Assembly (NCBI RefSeq): GCF_963678975.1
Contig: NC_089275.1
Span: 15,574,220-15,638,219, forward strand
Length of the DNA stretch: 64,000 nucleotides
Direction: 5' to 3'
Source of the DNA: Dysidea avara
Lineage: Eukaryota > Porifera > Demospongiae > Dictyoceratida > Dysideidae
A program made the translations under genes and the position numbers. The notes beneath the pieces are model-generated. The model saw only the letters and a list, made by a program, of their open reading frames with translations. It did no database searches and had not been told where the DNA came from. Shown here piece by piece: positions 37,217-48,413 of this stretch (position 1 is its first letter; each line of letters starts with the position of its first letter).

Positions 37217-37669
37217 AATTGCAATCAGTTTTGATACAATGGAAAAGTAAACGGTATAAAATATCATTATTTTCCACTGAAAACAGCTGAAAACACGTTC
37301 AGATCCACCTTTAGAGTCTAAGTTTCAAAAATTTACTGGGGTATCCCCAACCCCCTAAGTTGGTGTGCTTTGCACACTAATGTAGCCTTTATTTCAAACA
37401 GCTATGGATACTAGATGAATCTTATCATGGTCTCTGCATTAAACACTCCTTATATATATAAGTACTATCCCTGTGAGAAGGCTTGGTATCATCTAATGTC
37501 TGGCTGTCCCTGTCTGGCTTAGCTCCCCCCCCCCCCCCCTTTCAAAAATCCTAGATCCATCTTGAGATGGTTCCACACTCTGATAATTCCACTGAAATAG
37601 AAGTGCTGATGTATGGAAGAAGGATAATTGGAATGAACTACAGTAACTTGCAAGAGTTTCCAGATCTTG

Positions 37670-38945
37670 TATACCTGTACCTTACAGCTATTTTCATTAG
37701 CTTACTGCTAATTTTATGCTAATGAATGGTAATGATCAGATAGCTGTTTAGGGCACTTTACTGAAACATTAGTCATTGAGTTCATAATGTGTAGCGTATG
37801 TGTACATTAGTGGTAGCAATTGTAGCTGCTCAAGTCGAGTTTTTAAAATCATAGTTAAATGATTTAATATGAATTTCATTGCCCTGCAATGAATGCATTC
37901 CAATGTGAGTATATGTCCTTGATTAACTGTGGACTCCATAGTTGAGAACAATAGAGCAACTGCGATCTGGCTAAGAAACGTATAATTGTTTTTTCACTAG
38001 GATAGTGTTTGTCCCTAAAAGTACGATGGAGAAGTCCCAGGGTTTGTTAGGCTTTTCCTGCAATGATTTTATAGCTATAGTGCTCTGACCATTGCGGGTT
38101 GTCAGTAAAAGTAATACTGAAATCTTCTTTGTGCAATGTTTTGTTTGGAGAGTTGAAGCTCTTGGCCAGAATTGTACATGAATAGCTAAATTCAGCTTCG
38201 TTGTAAAGAATATTAGTGTTGCAGCTCCAGAGTAAGATGATGTTAAGTCCTTGGTTTATATGAATTGATAATCTGCAGTCATTTAGTATCATCAGCAAAT
38301 AGAAAAGGAATTGAAGAGCGAATATTCTCTGAAAAATCATTGATAATAATGGTGCATGGCCCACGGATACTACCTTGTGGTACTCCTGAGAGAACATTGC
38401 ACAGTATTTTGACACACTAGGATTGGTACTTTAAGTAAGAATAACTTTTTAGTTTTTGTATCAGGAAATACACGTCTATAGGTACAAGTAACAAATTAAA
38501 ACATAATAGAAACCCAGTGTAGCAACTTTTACTTTAATCGACTACCACGGTCTGGAATGCACTACCCATAATCAATTGTAATCTTAGTACATAGCAACAA
38601 TAAAGAACAAAATTGCTAACTACCTATATATCATTTTGAAATTCTAATAATATGTGTACATATTCATTTTTATGTCCCTGTAGCCATTGTAACAAGTCCC
38701 CCAAACCACCTAATTTTGAAGCATTGTAGTCCTTGTAACAATCACTTTTGTAATATACGTAATTTTTTTCCCTATAACTAATCACTATATAACTATAACT
38801 AATCAACTGTAATTATATATTTTAGGCCACTGGCACAGGTTGCCAGTGGACCTTCAGCATAATTATGTACTTGTAGCCACTAATCTGTCGTAACCATGTA
38901 GCATTGTAATTCTGTATGCTGTAAGTCAAAAATAAATAATAAAAA
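37670..38945. mobile_element. LINE copy with 5' inversion (twin priming)
   Basis: From 38415 down to about 37670 the minus strand carries RT domain text in N-to-C order: SGVPQGS near 38395, FADDTK near 38290, then a C-terminal stretch with MKFILN and LPLMYTY near 37800. From about 38440 to 38945 the plus strand carries what normally comes next (GNTRL then SNKLKH, a NALP-containing end, and a 3' UTR ending in AATAAATAATAAAAA). So the 5' segment is flipped in front of the 3' segment, the structure left by twin-primed reverse transcription. Many stops and shifts; dead. Confidence 0.72.
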
Positions 38946-39169
38946 TCCTAGATCAGCCACTGAGTTTGCAACATCTATTTTAGTTTTAACTAGTCTCGAT
39001 TTTTTTTAATATTTCAGTTTCTGGAAACCTCACAATCGCCCCTGACTGGCCTGGGCAGGGTCAGTAGCTAAATAATACTGTATACATGTGCCATCTTCAC
39101 ATGCGGCTGGTGCTAGCTGGGATGGCAGTCCATCAAGCCCAGGGAGCTAAAATAGAGAGGAGAGCTGTC

Positions 39170-39712
39170 CCATACGTGTATATGGGCTGAATGCCCATGT
39201 TCTATACCATATGCGTATTTTGTACCGTACGCGTATGGTATGTACCATACGTGTATATGGGCTGCATGCCCATGTTCTATACCATATGTGACTGGGCCTG
39301 CGATAATAGGGCAGATGGGCACATGATTTTTGCCTACTTTTTCACATTTTCATCACTCATAACATCTTGTACCATTATGCTATGGCATTACAATTTTCAG
39401 CTCTTAATAAGCATTTAATTGGCATCATGATGCAAGTTACAGAATGCAAATATACTATTCCAGTACTGAGATATGACCTGTAGAGTGATGGGGTGTAGCT
39501 TGTGCCCACATGCCCTATTTTCGCAGGCCCAGTCACATATGCGTATTTTGTACCGTACGCGTATGGTATGTCCCATACGCGTATATGGGCTGTATGCCCA
39601 TGTTCTATACCATATGCGTATTTTGTACCGTACGCGTATGGTATGTACCATACGCGTATATGGGCTGCATGCCCATACGCGTATGGAGCGCCCATATGCG
39701 TACGGGGCCCCA
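39170..39712. repeat. TACGCGTA palindromic array with nested MITE
   Basis: Repeats of CATACGCGTATGG and CATATGCGTATTTTGTACC in both orientations around GGGCTGCATGCCC hairpins. The array is split by the MITE at 39287-39537. The same family recurs at 45628-45735 and 47108-47356. Open frames on both strands (reading RVWYVPYAYG-like text) arise from the palindromes. Confidence 0.85.
39287..39537. mobile_element. MITE with TGTGACTGGGCCTGC termini (251 bp), copy 2
   Basis: Same length and ends as 4877-5127. TA at 39285-39286 and 39538-39539 is the target duplication: removing the element and one TA restores the ATACCATATGCGTATTTT text seen intact at about 39608-39625. This gives a clean filled/empty-site comparison. 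Confidence 0.9.
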
Positions 39713-40770
39713 CATATGAGGCTTATTATAAGACCATAATTCTTTGTAACCTTTACAGTACACTAATGTACATGGTGTACATGGATTGCAGTTTATAGCG
39801 CAACGAACACTAATCGTTAACACGAGTACACATTTGTGCATGTAAGCCAAAACTTTATGGTGTTGGTGCAGTGTACTGGTGTACACATAAAAGGCTACAG
39901 CATGTTAACTTGAGCGTATAGAGTGTACAGCGGTGTACAGCGGTGTACAGCGGTGTACAGCGGTGTACATGGGTGTACATGGGTGTACAGCGGTGTACAT
40001 GGGTGTACAGCGGTGTACATGGGTGTACAGCGGTGTACATGGGTGTACAGCGGTGTACATGGGTGTACAGCGGTCTACATGGGTGTACAGCGGTCTACAT
40101 GGGTGTACAGCGGTCTACATGGGTGTACAGCGGTGTACATGGGTGTACAGCGGTGTACATGGGTGTACAGCGGTGTACATGGGTGTACAGCGGTGTACAT
40201 GGGTGTACAGCGGTGTACATGGGTGTACAGCGGTGTACATGGGTGTACAGCGGTGTACATGGGTGTACAGCGGTGTACATGGGTGTACAGCGGTGTACAT
40301 GGGTGTACAGCGGTGTACATGGGTGTACAGCGGTGTACATGGGTGTACAGCGGTGTACATGGGTGTACAGCGGTGTACATGGGTGTACAGCGGTGTACAT
40401 GGGTGTACAGCGGTGTACATGGGTGTACAGCGGTGTACATGGGTGTACAGCGGTGTACATGGGTGTACAGCGGTGTACATGGGTGTACAGCGGTGTACAT
40501 GGGTGTACAGCGGTGTACATGGGTGTACAGCGGTGTACATGGGTGTACAGCGGTGTACATGGGTGTACAGCGGTGTACATGAGTGTACAACAGTATACAT
40601 GAGTGTACAGTGGTGTACATGGGTATACAGCAGTGTATGCTAGCTATAATACTTTGAATGCTCCAGTAGCTATGGGTTACACTTTATGTAAGCTTTGCAC
40701 ACAATCATACATCAGCCTATTATCGTTTTCATTTTCCTATCATAGCTATCATACACTGCAGTGCTCAAAT
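39713..40770 (+). repeat. 10-bp-period GTAC element, type 2, expanded copy
   Basis: The head (39713-39920) is the reverse complement of 33641-33847. The array at about 39924-40630 alternates strictly TGTACAGCGG and TGTACATGGG, a 20-bp dimer repeated almost without change (a few 'gtctac' variants at 40071-40118). The distal flank (40631-40770) matches 33283-33411 inverted. The high homogeneity suggests recent expansion. Not coding. Confidence 0.92.
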
Positions 40771-42370
40771 ACACCCATGTACACTGAAGTACACCCATGT
40801 ACACCACTGTACACCACTGTACACTGAAGTACACCACTGTACACCCATGTACACCACTGTACACCGCTGTACACCCATGTACACTGCTGTACACCCATGT
40901 ACACTGCTGTACACCCATGTACACTGAAGTACACCCATGTACACTGCTGTGCACCCATGTACACTGAAGTATACCGCTGTACACCCATGTACACTGAAGT
41001 ACACCCATGTACACTGCAGTACACCCATGTACACTGAAGTACACTGCTGTACACCCATGTACACTGAAGTACACCACTGTACACCCATGTACACCACTGT
41101 ACACCGCTGTACACCCATGTACACTGCTGTACACGTCACCCATGTACACTGCTGTACACCCATGTACATTGAAGTACACCAATGTACACCACTGTACACC
41201 ACTGTACACCCATGTACACTACTGTACACCCATGTACACTGCTGTACACCCATGTACACTGCTGTACACCCATGTACACTGCTGTACACCCATGTACACT
41301 GCTGTACACCCATGTACACTGCTGTACACCTCCATGTACACTGAAGTACACCAATGTACACCACTGTACACCACTGTACACCCATGTACACTACTTTACA
41401 CCCATGTACACTGCTGTACACCCATGTACACTGCTGTACACCCATGTACACTGCTGTACACCCATGTACACTGCTGTACACCCATGTACACTGCTGTACA
41501 CCCATGTACACTGCTGTACACCCATGTACACTGCTGTACACCCATGTACACTGAAGTACACCCATGTACACTGAAGTACACCCATGGACACTGCTGTGCA
41601 CCCATGTACACTGAAGTACACCGCTGTACACCCATGTACACTGAAGTACACCCATGTACACTGCAGTACACCCATGTACACTGAAGTACACCCATGTACA
41701 CTGAAGTACACCCATGTACACCCATGTACACTGCTGTACACCCATGTACACTGAAGTACACTGCTGTACACCCATGTACACTGAAGTACACCACTGTACA
41801 CCCATGTACACTGAAGTACACCGATGTACACTGCTGTACACCCATGTACACTGCTGTACACCCATGTACACTGAAGTACACCCATGTACACCACTGTACA
41901 CTCATGTACACCACTGTACACCACTGTACACCGCTGCACACCCATGTACACCACTGTACACCCATGTACACTGCTGTACACTGCGGTACACCCATGTACA
42001 CCACTGTACACTGTTGTACACCACTGTACACCCATGTACACTGCTGTACACCAACGTACACTGCTTTACACCCATGTACACTGCTGTACACCCATGTACA
42101 CTGCTGTACACCAACGTACACCGATGTACACTGCTGTACACCAATGTACACTGCTGTACACCAACGTACACCGATGTACACTGAAGTACACCGCTGTACA
42201 CCCACACTGATGTATACATTTCTATACCTAGGTACACCCATGTACAACAGTGAACTGTAAAACAGACTCCTCTTTAGCGTGTCAAATGCATACCACAACC
42301 CTTTATGTGTACACCTGTACACCAGCGTACTGTACCACTATCATGAAATTTTGGTCTTATTTCAAGCCTT
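40771..42370 (-). repeat. 10-bp-period GTAC minisatellite element, type 1, inverted copy
   Basis: Units TGTACACCCA, TGTACACTGC and TGTACACTGA are the reverse complement of the 27831-29935 array. The unique head near 42190-42370 mirrors 27831-27995. It abuts the type-2 element directly at 40770, so two arrays of opposite orientation meet. Not coding despite long open frames on both strands. Confidence 0.92.
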
Positions 42371-42394
42371 ATGTTGGGGGAAATACGCGTACGG

Positions 42395-43070
42395 GGGTAG
42401 TGCTAAAAGCCGGAACGGAATGGAACGGAACCAATTAGGGCGCGCGCCAAATAGAAAAATCGTTTGAGACGAATTTTGCATCGTTTCCAACTGCCACACA
42501 GTGACTAGAATTGTACTAGAGTTCATTTCCTTCTACTTATATGCAAGCTAGAAATCGCGCTCTCAAAGTTCTATTTAATGCCCGCCACGTGGCATGTTGT
42601 GCTCTTACCAATCCATCAAATTCTATTTAATCTTGATGTAGAATTGCTTCCTTATCATTGTAAAAGGTAAACTACTGTAGTATTTTCATGTTATAGTCGT
42701 GTCCAACTCTTTAGTAACAGCGAGGATGGTTTTCTGAAGTCTGCCAGCATGGGCAATAATTTACGAGAGTTAACCACGGTGCATGTTAGTGGCTGTGAAT
42801 CATATGCTTACAGTGCTTACAAAATAGTGTAGCAGGTTAAATGATAGTTTTTCAGCGTATGTAATTACAAAACGCTTTCGTGCAGTGGGCATTAAATAGA
42901 AACTTCGAGCAAGCGATTTTTAGCATGCCTACAAGTAGAAGAAAACTAACTTCAGCACTATTCTAGTCACTATGTAATGGTAAGAAACGGTGTACAATTT
43001 GCAAAAACGATTTATTAACTTGGCGCGCGCCCCGTTCCGTTCCATTCCATTCCGGCTTTTAGCACTACCC
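42395..43070. mobile_element. MULE-like fold-back DNA element with 9-bp target duplication (676 bp)
   Basis: Left end GGGTAGTGCTAAAAGCCGGA; the right end is its reverse complement. The perfect duplication CGCGTACGG flanks it (42386-42394, 43071-43079). A 9-bp duplication with long terminal inverted repeats is typical of Mutator-like elements. The arms continue inward with GCGCGCGCC and a CTATTTAATGCCC stretch, to about 190 bp per side, around a loop at about 42585-42890. No transposase frame. Confidence 0.85.
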
Positions 43071-43194
43071 CGCGTACGGTTCATAACACCACTACTACTA
43101 CGAAAAAACATTTTTTTTATTACGTAACGCAATACCTATTGAGAGATGTTGCGTAATTCAGGGATAATATTGCGAAACCGTCCCTACACGTAAA

Positions 43195-43280
43195 TAACTC
43201 ACAGTAGTGGCCGCGCGTCTTTTAATTGGGCGTGCGCTTTGTAGTTTCTTGGCCGCGCGCATCACTACCGTGAGTCTTGA
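43195..43280 (-). repeat. Diverged terminus of the composite repeat family
   Basis: The minus strand from 43280 reads TCAAGACTCACGGTAGTGAT, then a GCGCGCGGCCAAGAA stretch. This resembles the TCAAGACACAC termini at 12063, 20741, 50814 and 63034, and is likewise preceded by A. Confidence 0.5.
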
Positions 43281-43320
43281 TATATACATATACATAGGAT
43301 TGCATATATATATTATGGCT

Positions 43321-43410
43321 AAGCTCTTTTGTTTTCAGATTTGCTCTTTTGTTTTCAGATTTGGCATATATATATATATATATATATGCCAAATCTGAAA
43401 ACAAAAGAGC
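43321..43410. repeat. Perfect 28-bp-stem hairpin with AT loop
   Basis: GCTCTTTTGTTTTCAGATTT (43343 onward) pairs with its complement ending at 43410 across an (AT)n loop. The left arm is preceded by a tandem duplicate of itself (43322-43342). No target duplication noticed. Confidence 0.75.
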
Positions 43411-45627
43411 TTAGCTATAATTTGGCTAAGCACCTACCCACAGGCCAAGCTTGTATGCATACAGTGGTAGCTAGCTATAAGCTCTCAGATAAGCCTGCTT
43501 CGTTTGGACCAGTGTGGTGAACAAAACTGATAGCCAGCTATATACTGTTTGTAGTTTGGTGGACTACATCCTAAAACTCACACCAGACCTGAAAACTGGT
43601 TTGGCAACCCTTGGTTTGACCGGGACTGATTTTGGTTGGGCTGGGGCCAGATCAGTTTTGACCAAAACTGGTCTAGCCAGACTTTTTTTGACCAAAACTG
43701 GTCTGGCTAGACCAATTTTTTCCCTGGAACAAATTTGGCGTCACATGCCATTTAGATGTCAATTACTTCTTCTGTTTGTCTGTTATTTCTGCCAAGTCCT
43801 GAATAGAAGCAAAAAATTGCAGTAACTTGAAGGGCATAAAAGAATCTAGGATGTCTTGCTTTTCTTTTGCTATATAGTTTGGCAATTTTACAAACATTTC
43901 ATCTGTGACTTTCTTTTCATTACCCTTCAGAGAATCCCTTCAGAGAATGGTTTACCTTCTCTGCAATCCTTTGGTATGATCTAGTCCAGTTATAATTGCA
44001 GGTTTTTTCAATTTTAATACTTGCTTACGATTCTTAGTATATATGAATCATGGTAGTGATTCTGAAACAATCATTCCTTACATGCATGCATGCTACTACA
44101 GCTCATTTCATAGCTGTATGACTAAAGACCATGGGATTATAGCAATTCCATGTTTTTATTGTGCCTTCCACCAATTAATAATATATACAATAGTAGTATA
44201 GTTAATTTACATAATATACATATGGAAGGCCAATCCACACTAGTAATAATTATGATGGCAGCAGGGGTGGATCTGAAACTTTTTCAAAAGAAAGAGCACA
44301 CTAGTAGAAGTAACCACACAGTGCATGTGATTCACTCTGCAAAATGCAAAGCATAAGATTTCTAGTGGGGTCTGGAATTATCTCTCCAAAGTAAATTTTG
44401 AAGAAATTGTAAGCTTTAGAGATTGAATGAAAGTGATGGCACTTTGAATTAAAGTTGTTTTATTGAAAAGTCAAACACATATATACAGTACTGAGCTAGA
44501 AAACAGAATGTAATAGCTATAAGGTCTAAAGTACAAGGAATAGGCACTGCTGGTGCGAGGTGTACAGGTGCTTCTGCTTTTCAGTTTAAACAACCAAAAT
44601 ACCGATTCTCCTAACTCTACTATGATCTAGACCCTAGTCAGATATTCTTTGTAGATGAATGATCAAGTATAGTGTTTTATACTTATACTACTCATAAAGT
44701 AGTGACTATACTCTATTACAGTATCTCGATTTTAATGCAGACGAAACTCAAAACCATCTATTTTCCCATGTTCCCCTTGTAATATTATGTCTTGGGTAGG
44801 GACAGGATTGGATATATTCACAATCATAAACTGCACAAAAATCTTTGAAATAATTAGAGCCTAGATATGTACAATGAGTACAACACTATGAAAATTTTCT
44901 GAAGGAAGACAGGCTGCGGGAATCTGCCTCTGACAGGCATACAACTCAGTGCTGTCAGCATTGATAGGATTCAGTATGGTCACTACACCCCTACCCCAAT
45001 TATTAAGCATTACAAATTATTTATAACCAAAGGCGCAGGTATAGTAAGTACCATACATCAAAGAGTCATACTTTCACAGCTGGAATCCTTCCTAGAAACT
45101 TATTTCATTCTTTATACTCCCTTCTATGCAGCCCCTGCCAGTGCTACTGCAGTCTAGCATATGCATGGAGGTGTACTGTTACAGTAGTGGGGAGAGTTAC
45201 TTTAGACAAATTGACAACCTCTTCTCATTCTTCAAATTTCAAGAGGAAACTATGAACTGGCTTATTTAAATTATTAATTATGAGCTTTTCACTCACAGAG
45301 AAATGCTACACTTTTGACCAACCTCCTCTTCATACATGCAGCTTAGAAGCATATAAAATATATGTATCCTTTTTCTTCAAGGGTGGGTAAACAAGTACAC
45401 TACTTACTCCCCATGATTTTATTCTTTATATTATTCTATAGCATTTGTAAACCCAGATTGTTATATTAGTGCAGAAGCTTCTTAAGAAGGTTGTCGTTGA
45501 AGATGTACATGATAGAATTGTAAGTCTGAAGGAGTGTCTTTTAATAGTGCTGCAATAGATATGGCAATACCGCAATCTGTTGTAATTAAGGTTGTAACTT
45601 TGAAGGCATGTTTTGTAGTGTTGCTGT
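43411..45627. other. No supported gene
   Basis: Has a short inverted/tandem GACCAAAACTGGTCT repeat at about 43650-43712, a CTCTATTACAGTATCTCGAT motif at 44711-44730 and AT-rich text. No spliced gene can be assembled. Confidence 0.4.
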
Positions 45628-45735
45628 TCTATACCATATGCGTATTTTGTACCATACGCGTATGGTACATACCATATGCGTATACGCGTACGGTACAACC
45701 ATACGCGTATGGTACGGAAAATCGTACCATCTGAG
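45628..45735. repeat. TACGCGTA palindromic repeat, short copy
   Basis: TTCTATACCATATGCGTATT leads into several CATACGCGTATGG units and ends near GGAAAATCGTACC, as in 47108-47356. Confidence 0.8.
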
Positions 45736-46000
45736 TATAGCTAACCTGGTATGCGTATAATATCAAGTAGAAGGTTTTTGCACTGCCGTACCTATTGACT
45801 ACGCCTGATGGCACTCTGCTTTCATTTCTGTTCGGGGAAGAGGGAAGGGGGAGGAACTAGTCTTTCTGTTCAGTGAAGATCGAGATACTCTAATAGAGCA
45901 ATCATTATTATTATATAATTGCAAGACCTCGCACTGCGAGTATAAATGCAATATACAAATCAAAATATATAGCTACAGCTAACTAATTACAATTTTACAG

Positions 46001-46132
46001 TTCATTTATAAGAAGGTTGTTAAACACGGTGATATAGATGAAGCTTCAAAAGTCTCTGGTTGCAAGTTGTTCCATATAGCAGTGGAAGGAAAGAAGCTGA
46101 ATTTATATGTGTCAATTCTAGTGAATGGCAGG
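46001..46132 (+). other. Orphan candidate exon, possibly ankyrin-repeat-like
   Basis: A 132-bp open stretch (44 codons, phase 0 at both ends) follows a TTTTACAG acceptor and precedes a GG-GTAAGT donor. It encodes text including SGCKLFHIAVEGKKLNLYV, which loosely fits the G-x-LHxA-x2-G pattern of ankyrin repeats. No partner exon could be matched nearby. It may belong to a gene with large introns or be a remnant. Confidence 0.35.
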
Positions 46133-47107
46133 GTAAGTTGATCTGATTATAGCTATTCTATTCTCTAGAGCTAAGATCAATTTAGCTTTACTGCGATTAA
46201 GATATAATTTACTTTACTGCATGATGCAAACCTATTTAAAATAAAGCATTCCTTGAAATAAAAGAATAACATGATATCTCGCATGACTATATATAAGTGA
46301 TGAAACTGACATCTTGATTTAGGACAATATATGATAAAAACAATCATGAATTCATCACACTGTTGGCAGATCCAGTCTTGAATTGTGTTAAGTCCTGCTG
46401 ATCTGGTATAGGATCTGATGAAATTCTACATTGTCAAAACTAATAAAGGTCAATCATCTGGGTTGGAAGCTTTACGAAAACATGATAACACCTAGCTGCA
46501 TACAGTATAAGTCTGAAAAGTATAAATCAAAGGAAGGGGATTAAATATAATATGTCTTGATTTATACGTAGTCATTGGTGTATATCTAGCTATAACAATG
46601 TATCTCGTTGTCTGTTTAACATTTCATTTCATCAAAGCATCTGACAGTTCCACAGAATACATGCAATAGAGCCATCACCCATATAATTATGATGGTTTAT
46701 GTAAGCACCTGTGGATTATTTTCTTGATGTCTTCTGACTTTTGTACATATTGATTTATTGCCTTGTCCTGCTGTCTACTGCCTTATTTGTCATGGATTTC
46801 CATCTTGCATTTTTACAATAAATGACTTCATTTATCCACAGTGTAACTGGTATACTGTATACGTTCTTTAGAATAGTTGAGTTAAAATGACCAGATTTAT
46901 GAAAAGGTACCTTTTCCACACATTTTACATACCAGCAAACAAAATGGTGTAACACTTGATTCCTTACACTGATAAACTTGCTCTTAGTATCAAAATGCAG
47001 ATAGATACTAGTAGCTACTGTACACTCATTGATAATTGCATGCAGGCAATTATAAGGTATATGTTCAAAAACTTACGAAATCCCGAATTTCAAAATATGC
47101 AAAGGCA
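46133..47107. other. No supported gene
   Basis: AT-rich. A fragment near 46886-46930 resembles the family-3 MITE left end. Nothing else is supported. Confidence 0.35.
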
Positions 47108-47356
47108 AAATACGCATATGGTACATACCATACGCGTATGTCTATACCGTACGCGTATGGTACGGAAAATCGCACCGTACGCGTATGGTATGTACCATAC
47201 GCGTATGGTACATACCATACGCGTACCATACGCGTATGGTACATACCATACGCGTATGGTACATACCATACGCGTACCATACGCGTATGGTACATACCAT
47301 ACGCGTATGGTACATACCATACGCGTACGGTACAAAATACGCATATGGTATAGAAC
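47108..47356. repeat. TACGCGTA palindromic array, main copy
   Basis: Tandem CATACGCGTATGGTACATAC units (20 bp, two 10-bp halves) are bounded by AAATACGCATATGGTA on the left and, on the right, the end motif GGTACAAAATACGCATATGG. Every unit keeps its CpG pairs. Both strands read open by palindromy. Confidence 0.88.
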
Positions 47357-48333
47357 ATTGCCATGGATATTGCAATACAATGGTCAATTATTACCATTGA
47401 TACATCAGGATCCATTTTGTAGTGTTACCATGGTTACCACAGGTGTCTGTTATGTCATAGTGTTACCATGGTTACCACAAGTATCTATTATGTTAAACGA
47501 CAGTTTGCGTAAAATTTTCCCTTTAGTAAGCACATACTATGCAATTGCATGCATTGGGTTTTACGTCACTTACTCTGCGTAAAATATTTACATTAAGTGC
47601 ACAAAGGAGACATTGGCGTAAAATCTTCCCTTTATAAACAAAGAAAACATCCTGCATAAAAAATATAGGCTTTGATCTCTGGTGTTGCTCTGCTGCTGGC
47701 AAAGTAAGTTGTGGTTATCTAGCTGGATAAAAAGAAATGGACACACATGGGTAAGAAACAAGTATACTGTGTAGGCTGCACCGTGCGCCTGTAGTAGGGT
47801 ATAGGCTATAGCTAGCTAATTAATAACAATAATTATAATAATCTTCGCTACTGCCTAACCCAACATTGTACTGCTGTAGTGTAACAAAGGATATAATTCT
47901 TGTGTTGTGCTTCGTTTTTGCCTGGCGTTCTTTAAGAGTTTTCGTTTTTGCTTGGCGTTCCGCAAACGTTTTCCCAAACGGTTAATGCCATAGCTACAGT
48001 AGGCATGAAAGCGGTAAAGGCCACGTAGCGACGGAAATGTCTTAGTCGACTCGTGGAAGGTATCTCGCGAGTAAACGACGTTTGCGTGGATATATTTCAC
48101 GTGGAAATTATATTTTAATGAGTGGATAACTGTAATTCCACGCGAAATCACGCGTGTTATCATGCGTGGGATACCACGCGTGTTATCATGCGTGGGATAC
48201 CATGTGTGTGTGAAGTTATAGTTGAGCTGCACCGTATTTAATCTTGTTAAGTGTTTGCAGTAAATAATAACATGGGTCACTTTGAATGATGACATAAACT
48301 CCTTGAACCCACAAATTTCAAAGGACACACTTT

Positions 48334-48341
48334 GTATAAAA
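48334..48341 (+). promoter_or_regulatory. TATA box of secreted-protein gene D
   Basis: TATAAAAG 80 bp upstream of the ATG at 48414. It supports the downstream ATG rather than the in-frame one at 48282, which lies upstream of the box. Confidence 0.7.
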
Positions 48342-48413
48342 GATCGACAGACGCAGCCATCCTCAAATCAACTTTGCTGTTCAAAGTCAAACATCTTCAA
48401 AGATTTAATTGCG

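Noticed and set aside
27940-42240. CRISPR array
   Set aside because: No distinct repeat/spacer alternation; the units are simple 10-mers, there are no cas genes, and the surrounding sequence is eukaryotic.
44900-45000. Minus-strand open stretch resembling an Ig-domain strand end (LNPINADSTELYAC)
   Set aside because: Too short, a weak acceptor and no second conserved cysteine region nearby; not enough to call a gene.
47090-47582. 100-200-codon frames over the TACGCGTA array
   Set aside because: Open on both strands because the array is palindromic; no gene features.
48282-48413. In-frame upstream ATG for gene D
   Set aside because: It lies upstream of the TATA box, and the protein start there has no signal peptide; the ATG at 48414 fits the paralogues.
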